A stretch of DNA of 64,000 bases from CAVRQM01 sp963756975 (GTDB lineage: Bacteria > Pseudomonadota > Alphaproteobacteria > Acetobacterales > Acetobacteraceae). Under the pieces are notes generated by a model. That model saw only the letters and a list, made by a program, of their open reading frames with translations. It was not told the origin of the DNA and ran no database searches. The stretch is taken from the NCBI GenBank assembly GCA_963756975.1, contig CAVWPS010000002.1, positions 2,108,001 to 2,172,000 of the forward strand, written 5' to 3'. Within the stretch, counting starts at the first letter, position 1, and every line of letters begins with the position of its first letter. Positions 16,369-25,672 of this stretch are shown piece after piece. A program made the position numbers and the translations under genes.

Positions 16369-19245
16369 TTAGTCCGCCGACCGGAGCATCGCCGCAACCC
16401 GGTCCTCCAGCGCCTGCAGCGTAAACGGCTTGCCGAGTACCGACGTCCGCTCCGGCAACGCTTCGGGCGAGTCCGATGAGGCGGGCGCGTAGCCGGTGAT
16501 GAACAGGACCGGCAGGCCGGGCCGGTTCGCCCGCGCCATCTCCGCCATCTGCCGCCCGTTCAGGCCCGGCAACCCGACATCGGTGATGAGCAATTCGATC
16601 CGCTCCGGGCCGTCGAGTGTGGTCAGCCCCGCCGGTCCGTCGCCGGCCTGCAGCGCCCGAAGCCCCATGCCGTCCAGCACCTCGACGATGAGGTCGCGGA
16701 CAGACGCCTCGTCCTCCACGACCAGCACCGTTCCGCGGATCGGCTCGCCCGCCCGGGCATCGCCGGCGGATGACGCCGCGAGCGGGTCCGTCGCGATCGC
16801 GCGAGGCAGCCAGAGCGTGAACCGCGTGCCCGCGCCTTCGGTGCTGTCCAGCTCGACGTGGCCGTTCGACTGCTTGACGAACCCATAGAGTTGCGACAGG
16901 CCGAGCCCGGTGCCCTGGCCGATCGGCTTGGTGGTGAAGAACGGCTCGAACACCCGTTCCCGCAGGTCCGGTGCGATCCCGCAACCGGTGTCGCTGACCG
17001 TGACCGCCACATAGTCGCCCATCGCCAAGCCGCCCAGTTCAGCGGCGCGGTCGGCATCGATCGTGCGGTTCTCGGCGGCGATGGTGAACACACCGCCTTC
17101 CGGCATGGCGTCGCGCGCGTTGATCGCGAGGTTCAGGAGCGCATTCTCCAGCTGGTTGGCGTCGCACAGCACCGGCCAGAGATCGGGTTTCAGCACCATC
17201 TCGACCGTCGTCGACTCGCCCATCGTGCCGCAGATCAGGCCGCGGACGCTCTCGATCAGGGCCGCGATGTCGATCCGGCTCGGGTCGAGCGCCTGCCGCC
17301 GCGCGAACGCCAGCAGCCGGTGCGTGAGCGAACCGGCACGCGTGGCCGCCGTCATCGCGTTATCCAGCAGCCGCACCACGTCGCCCGGCCTGCCGCCGTC
17401 GACGCGCGCGCGCGCGAGTTCGATGCTGCCGACAATGGCGGTCAGCAAATTGTTGAAATCGTGGGCGATGCCGCCGGTGAGCTGGCCGACCGCTTCCATC
17501 TTTTGGGATTGCCGCAACTGCTCCTCGGTCCGCCGCAGCGCCTCGTCGGCATCGCGCTCGGCGGTCACGTCGCGGCCGATCGCGTAGATCGCGACCTGGT
17601 CGGAGGTCGCGTTCCAGGCGATCCGGCGATACGCCCCGGCCGCCGTACGCACCCGCGACTCGATCTGGCGAACCCCCGGCTTGACGGCGAGTTCGGCCAA
17701 CAGCGCGCCCGTGACCTCTCGCTCGTCAGGATGGATGAGGTCGGTCAGCGGCATCCCGCGAATCGCCTCGCTGGTCCAGCCGAGTGCCGCGCCCCAGGCA
17801 TGATTGGCGCGCAGCATGACGCTGTCGAAGCTGCAGACCGCGATCAGCTCCTGGGTCGCGCGCCAAATCCGGTCCCGCTCACGGGTCCGCGCCTCGACCT
17901 CGGCCTCGAGCCGTTCGTTGAGCCGCTCGAGTGCGGCCGCCGTCTCCCGCGCCTCCGTGATGTCTGTGTGAACGCCGACCCACTCGCGCAGATGGCCGTC
18001 GAGGTCGGCCGTCGGGACCGCGCGGATGGAGAACAGGCGCCAGCTGCCGTCGGCGCGGCGCAACCGGTGCTCGAACACGAATGGCGACCGGCTGGCGACC
18101 GCCTGCTCCCAGCGCGCGACGGTCAGCGCGGCGTCGTCCGGGTGTACCGCAGCCGTCCAACCGTAGCCTTGGTATTGCTCGCGCGTCTGTCCGGTCAACG
18201 CCGACCAGCCCGGCTGGTCGCCCGTCATCCGCCCCTCGGCGTCGTTGGTCCACAGCACGCCGCTGGTCGCCTCGACCGCGCCGCGAAACCGCGCCTCGCT
18301 CTGCCGCACCGCCGCTTCCGCCGCCCGCTGGTCGGTCACGTCGCGGATCACGGCGATCAGCACCCGGTCCTCGTTCGGGACGCCGACCGGGGACAGCGTC
18401 ACTTCGACCAGCACCTCGTCGCCGCCGGGCCGCAGCAGCTGAAGCTCGCCACGCACGGGCGGGCCATCGGCGAGCATGGCGTCGAACGCCGGATCGCGCA
18501 GCAGCTGGTCGGTCGGGTCGCAAAGGTCGTTGATCCGCATCCCGAGCAGCGCCGTGCGCGTCCGCCCGCTGATGGCGCAGACCTCGTCGTTGACCAGAAT
18601 GAACCGTCCGGCCGGATCGAGCTGGGCGATGCCGATGCGGGCCTGATTGACCACGACATCGAGCTGCTCGCGGCTGTCGCGCAGCGCCTGCTCGACCGAG
18701 CGGCGATGGCGCACCTCGAACTCGCGCTCACGCAGCGCGCGGCGCAATTCCAGCTGCGCCATGACCTGGCTCGCAAGCGAGGTCATGGCGAAGGTCTGGG
18801 CCGGGGTCAGTCCGCCGGGCCGCGGCTTGGTGTCGACGGCCAGCAACGTGCCGAGTGTCACGCCGTCGGTCGTCTCAAGCGTCACGCCGGCGTAGAAGCG
18901 CGGGGCACCGGGACCATGGACGAAACCGTTGCCGTCGAACCGCGGATCGTCGTGCAGGTCTGGGATGACGGTCATCCCCGCGACGACCGACGTCACGGCG
19001 CAGATGCTGAGGTCGCGCTGGATTTCCCGCACGCCCAGACCGGTTTCGGCCTTGAACCATTGCCGGCGTTCGTCGAGCAGGCCGATCGCCACGATCGGCA
19101 CCGCGCACAAATCGGCGACGAGGGCGACCAGCGCGTCGAACGCAGGTTCGCGCGGGGTGTCGAGCACCTCGTAGGAGTCGAGCACCGCGAGCCGGGCGGC
19201 GGCGGTCTCGCCTCCATCCGGCGCGTATCCGCTCGGGTCGGTCAC
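16369..19245 (-). CDS. Hybrid sensor histidine kinase: GAF, PAS repeats, HisKA, HATPase, receiver
   Basis: About 958 residues with no membrane segment, so a cytoplasmic sensor. Order: GAF (about 20-165, LDTPREPAFDALVALVADLC), three PAS/PAC units (about 190-300, 310-430, 445-560), HisKA with H595 (GGIAHDFNNLLTAIVGS), HATPase (NLAINARDAMPEGG, DTGCGIAPD, GTGLGLSQLYGFV) and a C-terminal receiver with D889 (LITDVGLPGLNG) and K (LGKPFT). The HDFNN H-box marks the HWE-unrelated, PAS-rich soluble kinase class. The frame stays open upstream through tRNA-Leu, so a start must lie after 19328; GTG at 19245 is the first ordinary codon, with a weak ribosome site. A CTG near 19281 behind AGGAG is the alternative. 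Confidence 0.88.
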   Translation of the reverse strand: MTDPSGYAPDGGETAAARLAVLDSYEVLDTPREPAFDALVALVADLCAVPIVAIGLLDERRQWFKAETGLGVREIQRDLSICAVTSVVAGMTVIPDLHDDPRFDGNGFVHGPGAPRFYAGVTLETTDGVTLGTLLAVDTKPRPGGLTPAQTFAMTSLASQVMAQLELRRALREREFEVRHRRSVEQALRDSREQLDVVVNQARIGIAQLDPAGRFILVNDEVCAISGRTRTALLGMRINDLCDPTDQLLRDPAFDAMLADGPPVRGELQLLRPGGDEVLVEVTLSPVGVPNEDRVLIAVIRDVTDQRAAEAAVRQSEARFRGAVEATSGVLWTNDAEGRMTGDQPGWSALTGQTREQYQGYGWTAAVHPDDAALTVARWEQAVASRSPFVFEHRLRRADGSWRLFSIRAVPTADLDGHLREWVGVHTDITEARETAAALERLNERLEAEVEARTRERDRIWRATQELIAVCSFDSVMLRANHAWGAALGWTSEAIRGMPLTDLIHPDEREVTGALLAELAVKPGVRQIESRVRTAAGAYRRIAWNATSDQVAIYAIGRDVTAERDADEALRRTEEQLRQSQKMEAVGQLTGGIAHDFNNLLTAIVGSIELARARVDGGRPGDVVRLLDNAMTAATRAGSLTHRLLAFARRQALDPSRIDIAALIESVRGLICGTMGESTTVEMVLKPDLWPVLCDANQLENALLNLAINARDAMPEGGVFTIAAENRTIDADRAAELGGLAMGDYVAVTVSDTGCGIAPDLRERVFEPFFTTKPIGQGTGLGLSQLYGFVKQSNGHVELDSTEGAGTRFTLWLPRAIATDPLAASSAGDARAGEPIRGTVLVVEDEASVRDLIVEVLDGMGLRALQAGDGPAGLTTLDGPERIELLITDVGLPGLNGRQMAEMARANRPGLPVLFITGYAPASSDSPEALPERTSVLGKPFTLQALEDRVAAMLRSAD

Positions 19246-19327
19246 GCTGTATCCGGGTGACCGGTTCGCGACGTCGTTCAGCGTGGCACTCCTGAAATCA
19301 GGTGTCGGTCCGGGAACAAGGCTGGAA

Positions 19328-19406
19328 TGCCCGCCGGGGGACTCGAACCCCCATGCCGAAGCACCGGATTTTAAGTCCGTCGCGTCTACCATTCCGCCAG
19401 GCGGGC
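19328..19406 (-). tRNA. tRNA-Leu (anticodon UAA)
   Basis: Acceptor stem GCCCGCC pairs with GGCGGGC, discriminator A. The D-arm GGCGGAATGGTAGACGC is the leucine form. The anticodon loop CTTAAAA gives UAA. A short variable stem is closed by TTCG, and the T-arm has a GGGGG/CCCCC stem with TTCGAGT. CCA is not encoded. It lies just upstream of the histidine kinase on the same strand. Confidence 0.95.
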
Positions 19407-19483
19407 GTCGAAGCATGCGATCCTCACGATAGCGACATCGGGGCGGGAGGCGAACCCCCACCGTCATGCGCTAAGATAGGCCC

Positions 19484-20259
19484 ATGATTCGCATTCCAAC
19501 CCTGCTCATGATGGTCGTTCTGGTTGGGGCAGCCAAGCCGCCGCCGCTCGGCCCGGACGAAGGGCCGAATGGCGGTTCCACCAGCCCGGCCCCGCCGCCC
19601 CAATCCGGTGCCGGCGTGGGCGGCGTGCGCGCGACCGGAAGCGGCTTCGTCGTCGCACCGGGCCGCGTGCTGACCAACGCGCATGTGGTGCGCGGTTGCG
19701 GCGGCGTGCGGGCGCGTAATGCCGGGCGCCGGACCGCGAACGCGCGCCTGCTCCGGGTCGATACCGGCCGGGACTTGGCACTGCTGGGGGTGCCCGACGC
19801 GTTCGGCCCGGCGCTGTCGCTGCGCGACGGACCGCCGCTGCGTCTCGGCGATGGGATCGTGACGTTCGGCTACCCGCTGACCGGGCTGCTGTCGTCCGGC
19901 CCCACGCTCACCACCGGCGGGATCAGCGCGTTGTCCGGCCTGCGGGACTCGCCGGCCGACCTCACCATCAGCGCGCCGGTGCAGCCCGGCAACTCGGGCG
20001 GGCCGTTGCTGGATCTGCGGGGTCATGTGGTCGGCGTGGTGGTGGCCAAGCTGAACGCGCTGGCGATCGCGCGGCTGACCGGCGGGCGACATCCCGCAGA
20101 ACGTCAACTTCGCGATCCGGGGCGAGGTCTGTACGCGACTTCCTCGCGGATTCCGGTGTGACGCCGGCGGTGGCGGCCAGCGACGGCGCCGAGTTGTCGG
20201 CGAGCGACGTGGGTGCGATCGCCGGGCCCTCGGCGGCGTTCATCCAGTGCCTGCGCTGA
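19484..20259 (+). CDS. Trypsin-like serine protease, secreted, frame broken twice
   Basis: A signal peptide (IPTLLMMVVLVGAA) and a Gly/Pro-rich linker lead into a chymotrypsin-fold domain. The triad is visible: His in VLTNAHVVRGC, Asp in DTGRDLALL and Ser in QPGNSGGPLL. The frame is lost near 20085; dropping one G from GGG resumes DIPQNVNFAIRGEV. Dropping one more base near 20130 gives RDFLADSGVTPAVAASDG through FIQCLR and the TGA at 20257-20259, 257 residues in all. DegP-type PDZ domains are absent, so this is the short protease-only form. Both breaks are single-base gains, so the gene may be intact in life. Confidence 0.78.
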
Positions 20260-20272
20260 GCCGCTAACGGTC

Positions 20273-22174
20273 TTGTTTCAGGCTCCGGAAGCGATCGAGC
20301 CGCCGGTTCCGGTCTGGTACGAGCCGCCGCAATCGCCGCGTCGAAACAGGCGCTGGCGGCGGCGCGTGCTGGTGGTGGCGATCTGGCTGTCGATCTGGAG
20401 CGCGCTCGCACTGGCCGGAATCGTGCTGTGGTGCGCGCGCGACCTGCCGCGCCCGGAGGCGGGACTGCACTCGGCGCGCCGTCCGACGCTGGTGCTGAGC
20501 GACCGCGACGACGCGGCGTTCGCGAGCCTCGGCGACCGGGTCGGCGAGCCGTTGCACCTCACCGATCTGCCGGCCTACCTGCCCGCGGCGCTGGTCGCGA
20601 TCGAGGATCGGCGATTCTACGACCATGGCGGCCTCGACTGGCTCGGTATTGTGCGCGCGTCGGTGGTCAATTTGCGCGCCGGGCACGTCGTGCAGGGCGG
20701 GTCGACGTTGACCCAGCAGGTGGCCAAAACGCTGTTCCTGTCGAACGCCCGGAATTTTCGGCGGAAGGTGCAGGAGGCGCTGCTGACGCTGTGGCTGGAA
20801 CACCAGTTCAGCAAGCGGGAGATTCTGGAAATCTATCTGAACCGCGTCTACCTCGGCCACCACGCCTGGGGGTTCGACGCGGCGGCGCGCACGTATTTCG
20901 GCAAGTCGGCGCGGGCGCTGACCCTGGGTGAGGCGGCGGTGCTGGCCGGGTTGCCGAAAGCGCCGTCGCGGCTGAACCCGCTGGCCGATCCGGCCGCCGC
21001 GCGGGCGCGTGCGAAAGTGGTGCTCGACGCGATGGCCGATACGGGTGCCATTACACCGGCGACGGCCGACGCGGCGGTGGCATCCCTGACTTTCGCGGCC
21101 AGTCCCGCCCGGCAAGTCGAGGGCGGCGATCCGGCCCTGGCCTGGTACGCGGATTGGGCGGCGAACGACGCGGAGCGCGTGCTGCCGGAGGGGACCGACG
21201 CGCGGCTTCGCACCACGCTGGATCTGACGCTGCAACGGGTCGCCGCGGCGCGGCTGGAGGCCGCATTGGCAAGGCCGGGGTTCGCGGGCGGCGTCGGGCA
21301 GGGCGCGATCGTGGCACTCGATCCCGCGACCGGTGCCGTTTTGGCGATGGTCGGCGGCCGGGTCGATCGCGGCGGCGCGTTCAACCGCGCGACCGAGGCG
21401 CGGCGGCAGCCGGGATCGGCGATGAAGCCGTTCGTGTGGCTGGCGGCGATGGACGCGGCCGGCCTGACGCCGGACAGCACGGTGCTGGACGCCCCGATCG
21501 ACTGGGACGGCTGGACCCCGAACGATTTCGACGGCCGGTTTCGCGGCACGGTCACCTTGGAGGAGGGACTGGCCGAAAGCCTGAACACCGTCGCGGTCCG
21601 GCTGGAGCAATCGGCCGGCGGGCCAGCTTCCGTGGCCGCCATGGCGCGCAAACTCGGCATCGAGAGCCCGCTCGGCACCTCGCCGACGATCGCGCTCGGC
21701 ACGGCGAATGTCGGCGTGCTCGAGATCGCATCGGCTTACGCGGCGTTCTTCGACGGCGGGCTGAGGGTGAGCCCAACGGCGGTCGGAACGCTCACCACGC
21801 CGGGCGGCCCGATCCCGGTTCCGGCCACAACGCCGGTGCGGGTGCTGCCGGCGGAGCGGGCCGCACAAATGCTGCGCATGATGACGGCGGTGGTGGTGCG
21901 CGGCAGCGGACGGGCGGCCGGGATTGCCGGGAGAGTCGTGGCCGGAAAAACCGGAACGACGCAGGACGGCCGGGATGCATGGTTCGTCGGCGGCGTGTTG
22001 CCGGCTGAGGCGGGCGGGCGCGGCCTGGTGATCGCGGTCTGGATCGGGCGGGACGACGACCGGCCGATCCCGGGGCTGACCGGCGGCGGGCTGCCGGCGC
22101 AGATTTTTCACGACGTCGCCGCCGCTTGGGTGTCAGCCCCCGATCCGCAGCAGGCGCGGACCCTCGCTCCGTAG
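20273..22174 (+). CDS. Class A penicillin-binding protein (transglycosylase plus transpeptidase)
   Basis: This roughly 633-residue bifunctional peptidoglycan synthase is anchored by one N-terminal helix (about residues 32-53, after an Arg-rich stretch). The GT51 domain shows catalytic E111 in AIEDRRFYDHGG, plus QGGSTLTQQVAKTLFL, RKVQEALLTLWLE and KREILEIYLNRVYLG. The transpeptidase has S382-x-x-K385 (QPGSAMKPF), SLN (ESLNTVA) and KTG at about 559 (GKTGTTQDGRDAWFVG). Starts are ambiguous: TTG at 20273 lies after the protease stop, whereas GTG at 20213 would overlap it. The 3' end overlaps the convergent YgjP-type gene by 42 bases. It resembles the short PBP1 forms of Alphaproteobacteria. Confidence 0.93.
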   Translation: MFQAPEAIEPPVPVWYEPPQSPRRNRRWRRRVLVVAIWLSIWSALALAGIVLWCARDLPRPEAGLHSARRPTLVLSDRDDAAFASLGDRVGEPLHLTDLPAYLPAALVAIEDRRFYDHGGLDWLGIVRASVVNLRAGHVVQGGSTLTQQVAKTLFLSNARNFRRKVQEALLTLWLEHQFSKREILEIYLNRVYLGHHAWGFDAAARTYFGKSARALTLGEAAVLAGLPKAPSRLNPLADPAAARARAKVVLDAMADTGAITPATADAAVASLTFAASPARQVEGGDPALAWYADWAANDAERVLPEGTDARLRTTLDLTLQRVAAARLEAALARPGFAGGVGQGAIVALDPATGAVLAMVGGRVDRGGAFNRATEARRQPGSAMKPFVWLAAMDAAGLTPDSTVLDAPIDWDGWTPNDFDGRFRGTVTLEEGLAESLNTVAVRLEQSAGGPASVAAMARKLGIESPLGTSPTIALGTANVGVLEIASAYAAFFDGGLRVSPTAVGTLTTPGGPIPVPATTPVRVLPAERAAQMLRMMTAVVVRGSGRAAGIAGRVVAGKTGTTQDGRDAWFVGGVLPAEAGGRGLVIAVWIGRDDDRPIPGLTGGGLPAQIFHDVAAAWVSAPDPQQARTLAP

Positions 22175-22864
22175 CCACTCGATCGCGACGTCCGGCATCG
22201 GGCTCAACTCGGCCACCAGCGCCCAGAATTGCGGGCCGTGGTTCATGTGCCGCAAGTGGGCCACCTCGTGCGCCGCGACGTAATCCTGCACGTGCCGCGG
22301 CGCCATCACGAGCCGCCAGGAGAAGGCGAGGTTGCGGTTGGAGGCACAGCTTCCCCAGCGGCTCCGGGTGTCCTTCACCGTGATCCGGCGCGGCTGCACG
22401 CCCGCCATCGTGGCCTTCGCGGCGACCAGGGCGGTGAGGTGTCGCCGCGCCTCGGCCTTCAGGAAGTCCATCGTGCGGCGGGCGAAAAAGCTCGGGTCGC
22501 CGGGGATCAGCAGGTCGCGCCCCTCGATCCGCACCGTGCCGCGCAAGCCGCCGACCGCGCGCAAGACGTGTTCGACGCCGTGGACCGGAACGCGCGCCCC
22601 GTCGGTGAACGCGATGGCACCGGGAAGGGCCGCGAGGCGGGCGTTGATCCAGTCCAGATGGTCCGTCAGCAGCGCCATGCCGGCCTGCCGCGCGGCACGG
22701 GGCGGCAGGGTGACCACGACGACGCCGGCGCGGGGGTCGATCCGCAGGCTCACCCGCCGCGCGCGGGCGCTCCGACGCCATTCGAGCCGGGTCGGGCCGC
22801 CATCCAGCGCCAGCATCTCGGGGGCCGGGACATGCAGCGCGGCACTGTGCCGGTCGGTGCGCAT
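22133..22864 (-). CDS. YgjP/DUF45 family zinc metallohydrolase
   Basis: The 243-residue protein begins with a strand-rich N-terminal region (RRVSLRIDPRAGVVVVTLPP). The catalytic helix is YVAAHEVAHLRHMNHGPQFW: HExxH plus a third His seven residues on, as in DUF45 proteins related to M48 and SprT peptidases. Preceding VKDTRSRWGSCASNRNLAFSWRLVMAP is the family signature. E. coli YgjP acts as a UTP pyrophosphatase, whereas older annotation says metallopeptidase. It converges on the PBP gene with a 42-base overlap of coding ends. Confidence 0.88.
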   Translation of the reverse strand: MRTDRHSAALHVPAPEMLALDGGPTRLEWRRSARARRVSLRIDPRAGVVVVTLPPRAARQAGMALLTDHLDWINARLAALPGAIAFTDGARVPVHGVEHVLRAVGGLRGTVRIEGRDLLIPGDPSFFARRTMDFLKAEARRHLTALVAAKATMAGVQPRRITVKDTRSRWGSCASNRNLAFSWRLVMAPRHVQDYVAAHEVAHLRHMNHGPQFWALVAELSPMPDVAIEWLRSEGPRLLRIGG

Positions 22865-22874
22865 CCCGGCGATC

Positions 22875-23357
22875 TCAGCCGTTCCGCTTCGCGCGCGGCA
22901 TCCGGCCCGGCCAGTCGACGATGTGATCCTCCAGCGGCCCGCTCGTCTCCTCGCTGATGGCCCGGCCGCGCACCGAGATGCGGGCCGTGTGGACGGTGTT
23001 CCGGTCGCCCGACACGAGGTGGTGCCAGTCGGCCAGGCCGCGCCCGTCGGCGATCCGGCGGTAGGCGCAGGAGGGCGGCAGCCAATCGATCTCGTCGACG
23101 ACCCGCGGCGTCAGGCGGACGCAATCGGGCACGATCTCGGCCCGCGTTTCGTAGCGGCTGCACTGGCAGGCGCGCAGGTCGAGCAGGCGGCAGGCGACGT
23201 TGGTGAACGACAGGCTGTCGTCGTCCTCATGCCGCAGCTTGTGCAGGCAGCAGCGGCCGCAGCCGTCGCAAAGCGACTCCCACTCGGGGTCGGTCATCTC
23301 CTCGAGCCGCTTCGTCTCCCAGAAGGGGCGGCCCTGTTTGTCGGCCGGGTCGGTCAT
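22875..23357 (-). CDS. YcgN family cysteine-cluster protein (UPF0260)
   Basis: This 160-residue YcgN/YkgJ-like protein has a putative metal- or Fe-S-binding cysteine set: CDGCGRCCLHKL near residue 32, then C..LD.RACQCSRY and PDCVRLTP. FWETKRLEEMTDPEWESLC at the start and SCAYRRIADGRGLADWHHLVSGD further on are family hallmarks. The function is unproven. ATG at 23357 overlaps the upstream SYLF gene stop (ATGA), so the two are coupled. It ends 10 bases before the start of the YgjP-type gene. Confidence 0.9.
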   Translation of the reverse strand: MTDPADKQGRPFWETKRLEEMTDPEWESLCDGCGRCCLHKLRHEDDDSLSFTNVACRLLDLRACQCSRYETRAEIVPDCVRLTPRVVDEIDWLPPSCAYRRIADGRGLADWHHLVSGDRNTVHTARISVRGRAISEETSGPLEDHIVDWPGRMPRAKRNG

Positions 23358-24028
23358 CGCGCCTGCTGAAACCTCGCCAGCATTTCCTGGAGCGGGGCGG
23401 CGCCGGGATTGTTGCCCTCGCCCTGGATGACGAGCTGCTGCGACGCGGTCGGCCGGCCGTAATAGGCGGCGTTCCAGCCGGAGCGGACGGAGATGATGCT
23501 GCCGTCGAGCGAGAGGCCGGCGAACAAGCCCCGCGAGCGGCTGAACGCGACGATGTCGGCCGACAAGGCACCGGTGGTGGAGCCGGCGATGCCGGTGCCG
23601 TAGGTCGCGAAGGCGACGCCCGCGTCGCCGCCGATCTTGAACTGGTCGTCGATCAGCGATTGCAGTCCTTTGTCGGTCAGCACGATCAGGAAGATTTCGC
23701 TGTCCTGGATGCCGACCTGCAGGCCGAACGAGCCGGAGGCGAGGCTGTAGAACGACGGCATCGACCAGCCGCGCGCCAGCTTGCCGGCCAGCACGCAGGT
23801 GCCGCCCTGGCCGCCGAACACGAAGCCGGCCTTGAACACCTGCGGGCACACCAGCACGCCGCGCGCGCGGCTCATCAGCTTGGCGGCGTCACGGCCCTCG
23901 GGGGCGGTCATGAAGCCCTGCACGGTCAGGGTGGCGCGGTCGACCACCGCCTGCTGCTCGGTCTGCGCATGAGCCAGACGAGGCGCGGCGGCGAACAGGA
24001 GAACGGCAAGCAGCAGGGTGCGGATCAT
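23354..24028 (-). CDS. Secreted SYLF (Ysc84) lipid-binding domain protein
   Basis: The 224 residues begin with a signal peptide (IRTLLLAVLLFAAAPRLAHAQ, cleavage near residue 22). The SYLF domain covers most of the mature chain: RARGVLVCPQVFKAGFVFGGQGGTCVL, FGLQVGIQDSEIFLIVLT and AFSRSRGLFAGLSLDGSII, followed by the YYG region. The eukaryotic domain binds phosphoinositides; bacterial members are periplasmic and of unknown role. The ATG at 24026-24028 follows a 101-base gap from the phosphatase gene. Confidence 0.92.
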   Translation of the reverse strand: MIRTLLLAVLLFAAAPRLAHAQTEQQAVVDRATLTVQGFMTAPEGRDAAKLMSRARGVLVCPQVFKAGFVFGGQGGTCVLAGKLARGWSMPSFYSLASGSFGLQVGIQDSEIFLIVLTDKGLQSLIDDQFKIGGDAGVAFATYGTGIAGSTTGALSADIVAFSRSRGLFAGLSLDGSIISVRSGWNAAYYGRPTASQQLVIQGEGNNPGAAPLQEMLARFQQAR

Positions 24029-24113
24029 GGCGGGCCTTTCGTTCGGGGCGGCCAACCTCACAAATGGTGCCGTGACCGGGCAAGGCAAACGCGCGCGGGC
24101 CACACTCCTGTGT

Positions 24114-24142
24114 ATCAGGCCCCGGCTTATCAGACCCCGGGC
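24114..24142. repeat. Imperfect 15-base tandem duplication at a gene end
   Basis: TATCAGGCCCCGGCT is followed directly by TATCAGACCCCGGGC. The repeat straddles the stop codon of the histidine phosphatase gene, so the minus strand has the stop region twice. Probably a small slippage duplication with no coding effect. Confidence 0.5.
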
Positions 24143-24759
24143 AGCTCGTTGACGCAGCCGACCAGCCAGCCACCCGAATTGCGATCGAGCTTGGTGAGCG
24201 AAAGATTGTCGACCGACAGGTGCAGCGCCTGGCTCGCGTCGATCCGCAGCGCGTGCGCGACGGCGGCGCGAATGGTGCCGCCATGGCTGACCGCGATCAC
24301 GTCCTTGCCGGCGTAGCGGTCGGCCAGCATTTCGAGCGCGGGTCCGACCCGGTCGAGACCGTCCTGCATGCTCTCGCCGCCGGGCGGCCGCTCGGTGCCG
24401 CTGATCGGCCAGAACGGGTGCGGCACCTCGCGCAGCTGCGCCGGGAGTTCGTGGTGCCGCAGGCCCTGCCAGTCGCCGAACGACAGCTCGATCAGCTCCG
24501 GCGTGATGACCGGCGGCTGTTCCGGATAGCCCGCGTCCATGATCGCGGCGGCGGTGCGCTGGGTGCGCGACAGCGGCGAGGCGAGCCAGATCGTGTTCGG
24601 GCCCGGCGGCGGCAGGCGGCGGGCGAGCGCCTCGTACATCGGGCGCTGCGCGATCAGGTGTCTCGGGCAGATCGGCACGTCGTTGGCGCCGTAGATCAGG
24701 GCGCGGGCGTTTTCCTCCACGATGGCGTGGCGGATCAGCCAGAAACGGGTCTCGGTCAT
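24130..24759 (-). CDS. Histidine phosphatase family protein
   Basis: A 209-residue branch-1 histidine phosphatase (phosphoglycerate mutase fold). The phosphohistidine motif is LIRHAIVEEN (RHA in place of the usual RHG). Other residues: ASPLSRTQRTAAAI, catalytic Glu in IELSFGDWQGLRH, and the second His in VIAVSHGGTIRAAV. Substrate unknown; CobC-like or sugar-phosphate activity is possible. The gene follows the ABC permease by six bases on the same strand, so it is probably the last member of that transcript. Confidence 0.9.
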   Translation of the reverse strand: MTETRFWLIRHAIVEENARALIYGANDVPICPRHLIAQRPMYEALARRLPPPGPNTIWLASPLSRTQRTAAAIMDAGYPEQPPVITPELIELSFGDWQGLRHHELPAQLREVPHPFWPISGTERPPGGESMQDGLDRVGPALEMLADRYAGKDVIAVSHGGTIRAAVAHALRIDASQALHLSVDNLSLTKLDRNSGGWLVGCVNELPGV

Positions 24760-24765
24760 GGGAAA

Positions 24766-25569
24766 TTACTCGCCGATGGAAATGAGCGCGCCGCGGACAC
24801 GCGCCGCGTGGAACTGCCCTGCGAAGACGGCGATGGCAAGGCCGAGCCAGACGAGGTTGAGCCCCGCCGCCCATGCGAGCTGGTCCCAGGCGATCGTGCC
24901 GGTGGAGAGCACGGCGCGCATCCCCTCGAACACGTGGGTCGACGGCAGGCCGAGGGCGACCGGGCGGATCGCGGCCGGCAGGACGGCGACCGGGTAGAAG
25001 ACGGCGGACAGCGGCGCGAAGCCGAACATCAGCGACCAGGCGAGCGCTTCCGCCCCGGCACCGTGGCGCAGGATCAGCGCGATGACGAACAGCGACACCC
25101 ACCAGCCCATGATCAGCAGATTGGCCGCGAACAGGACCAGCACCGGGCCGAGCCGGAACAGGTCGAAGGCATACAGTGCCCAGGCGATCAGGATGGCGGG
25201 CAGCACGCCGACGACGGTGCGCAGGATCGAGATGCCGAGCAGGCCGGCGATCAGTTCGGCCGGCCTGAGGGGGCTTACGAAGACATGGCCGAGATTGCGC
25301 GACCAGATCTCCTCCATGAAGGTGATCGAGGCGCCCATCTGGCCGCGCAGCGCGATCTCCCACAGCAGCACGCCGCCGAGCAGGGCGCCGGCGGCGAACG
25401 CGACCGTGCCGGAGCGGCCGGTCGTGAACAGGAAGCGGGCGGTAAAGCCCCAGACCAGCATTTGCAGGACGGGCCAGTACGCCATCTCGACCACACGGGG
25501 CCAGGAGCGGCGGAACAGGGCGAGGTGGCGGTACATCATGCCCCACACCCGGCGGGCGGAGGCGCGCAT
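24766..25569 (-). CDS. ABC-2 type transporter permease
   Basis: This 267-residue membrane protein has six predicted helices in the ABC-2 (DrrB/NodJ-like) arrangement. Examples are VLQMLVWGFTARFL, AGALLGGVLLWEIAL, GISILRTVVGVLPAILIAW, LGPVLVLFAANLLIMGWWVSLFVIALI and LAWAAGLNLVWLGLAIAVF. The permease motif EEIWSRNLGHVFVSPLRPAE sits after helix 2. With the ATPase at 25916-26644 it forms an exporter, perhaps for a polysaccharide, lipid or drug. ATG at 25569 (MRASARRVWGMMYRHL) is chosen over upstream frames. Two tiny membrane-protein genes lie between it and the ATPase. Confidence 0.9.
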   Translation of the reverse strand: MRASARRVWGMMYRHLALFRRSWPRVVEMAYWPVLQMLVWGFTARFLFTTGRSGTVAFAAGALLGGVLLWEIALRGQMGASITFMEEIWSRNLGHVFVSPLRPAELIAGLLGISILRTVVGVLPAILIAWALYAFDLFRLGPVLVLFAANLLIMGWWVSLFVIALILRHGAGAEALAWSLMFGFAPLSAVFYPVAVLPAAIRPVALGLPSTHVFEGMRAVLSTGTIAWDQLAWAAGLNLVWLGLAIAVFAGQFHAARVRGALISIGE

Positions 25570-25582
25570 CAGGGGGTCACGG

Positions 25583-25672
25583 TCAGTGGTGGGTTTCCCA
25601 CCAAGCGTACAGCAGGGCCACGCCGCCGATCGAGAGCGGCAAGACAAATCCGTAGAACTGGAAGAGGGTCAT
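25583..25672 (-). CDS. 29-residue membrane peptide between ABC subunits
   Basis: The ATG at 25670-25672 opens a 29-codon frame, MTLFQFYGFVLPLSIGGVAL then LYAWWETHH and TGA. One transmembrane helix (about residues 6-24) has a short His-ending tail. The start overlaps the stop of the next upstream small gene (ATGA), and the permease start lies 13 bases downstream, as expected of translated operon members. Too short for family recognition; it could be an accessory subunit of the exporter. Confidence 0.55.
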   Translation of the reverse strand: MTLFQFYGFVLPLSIGGVALLYAWWETHH

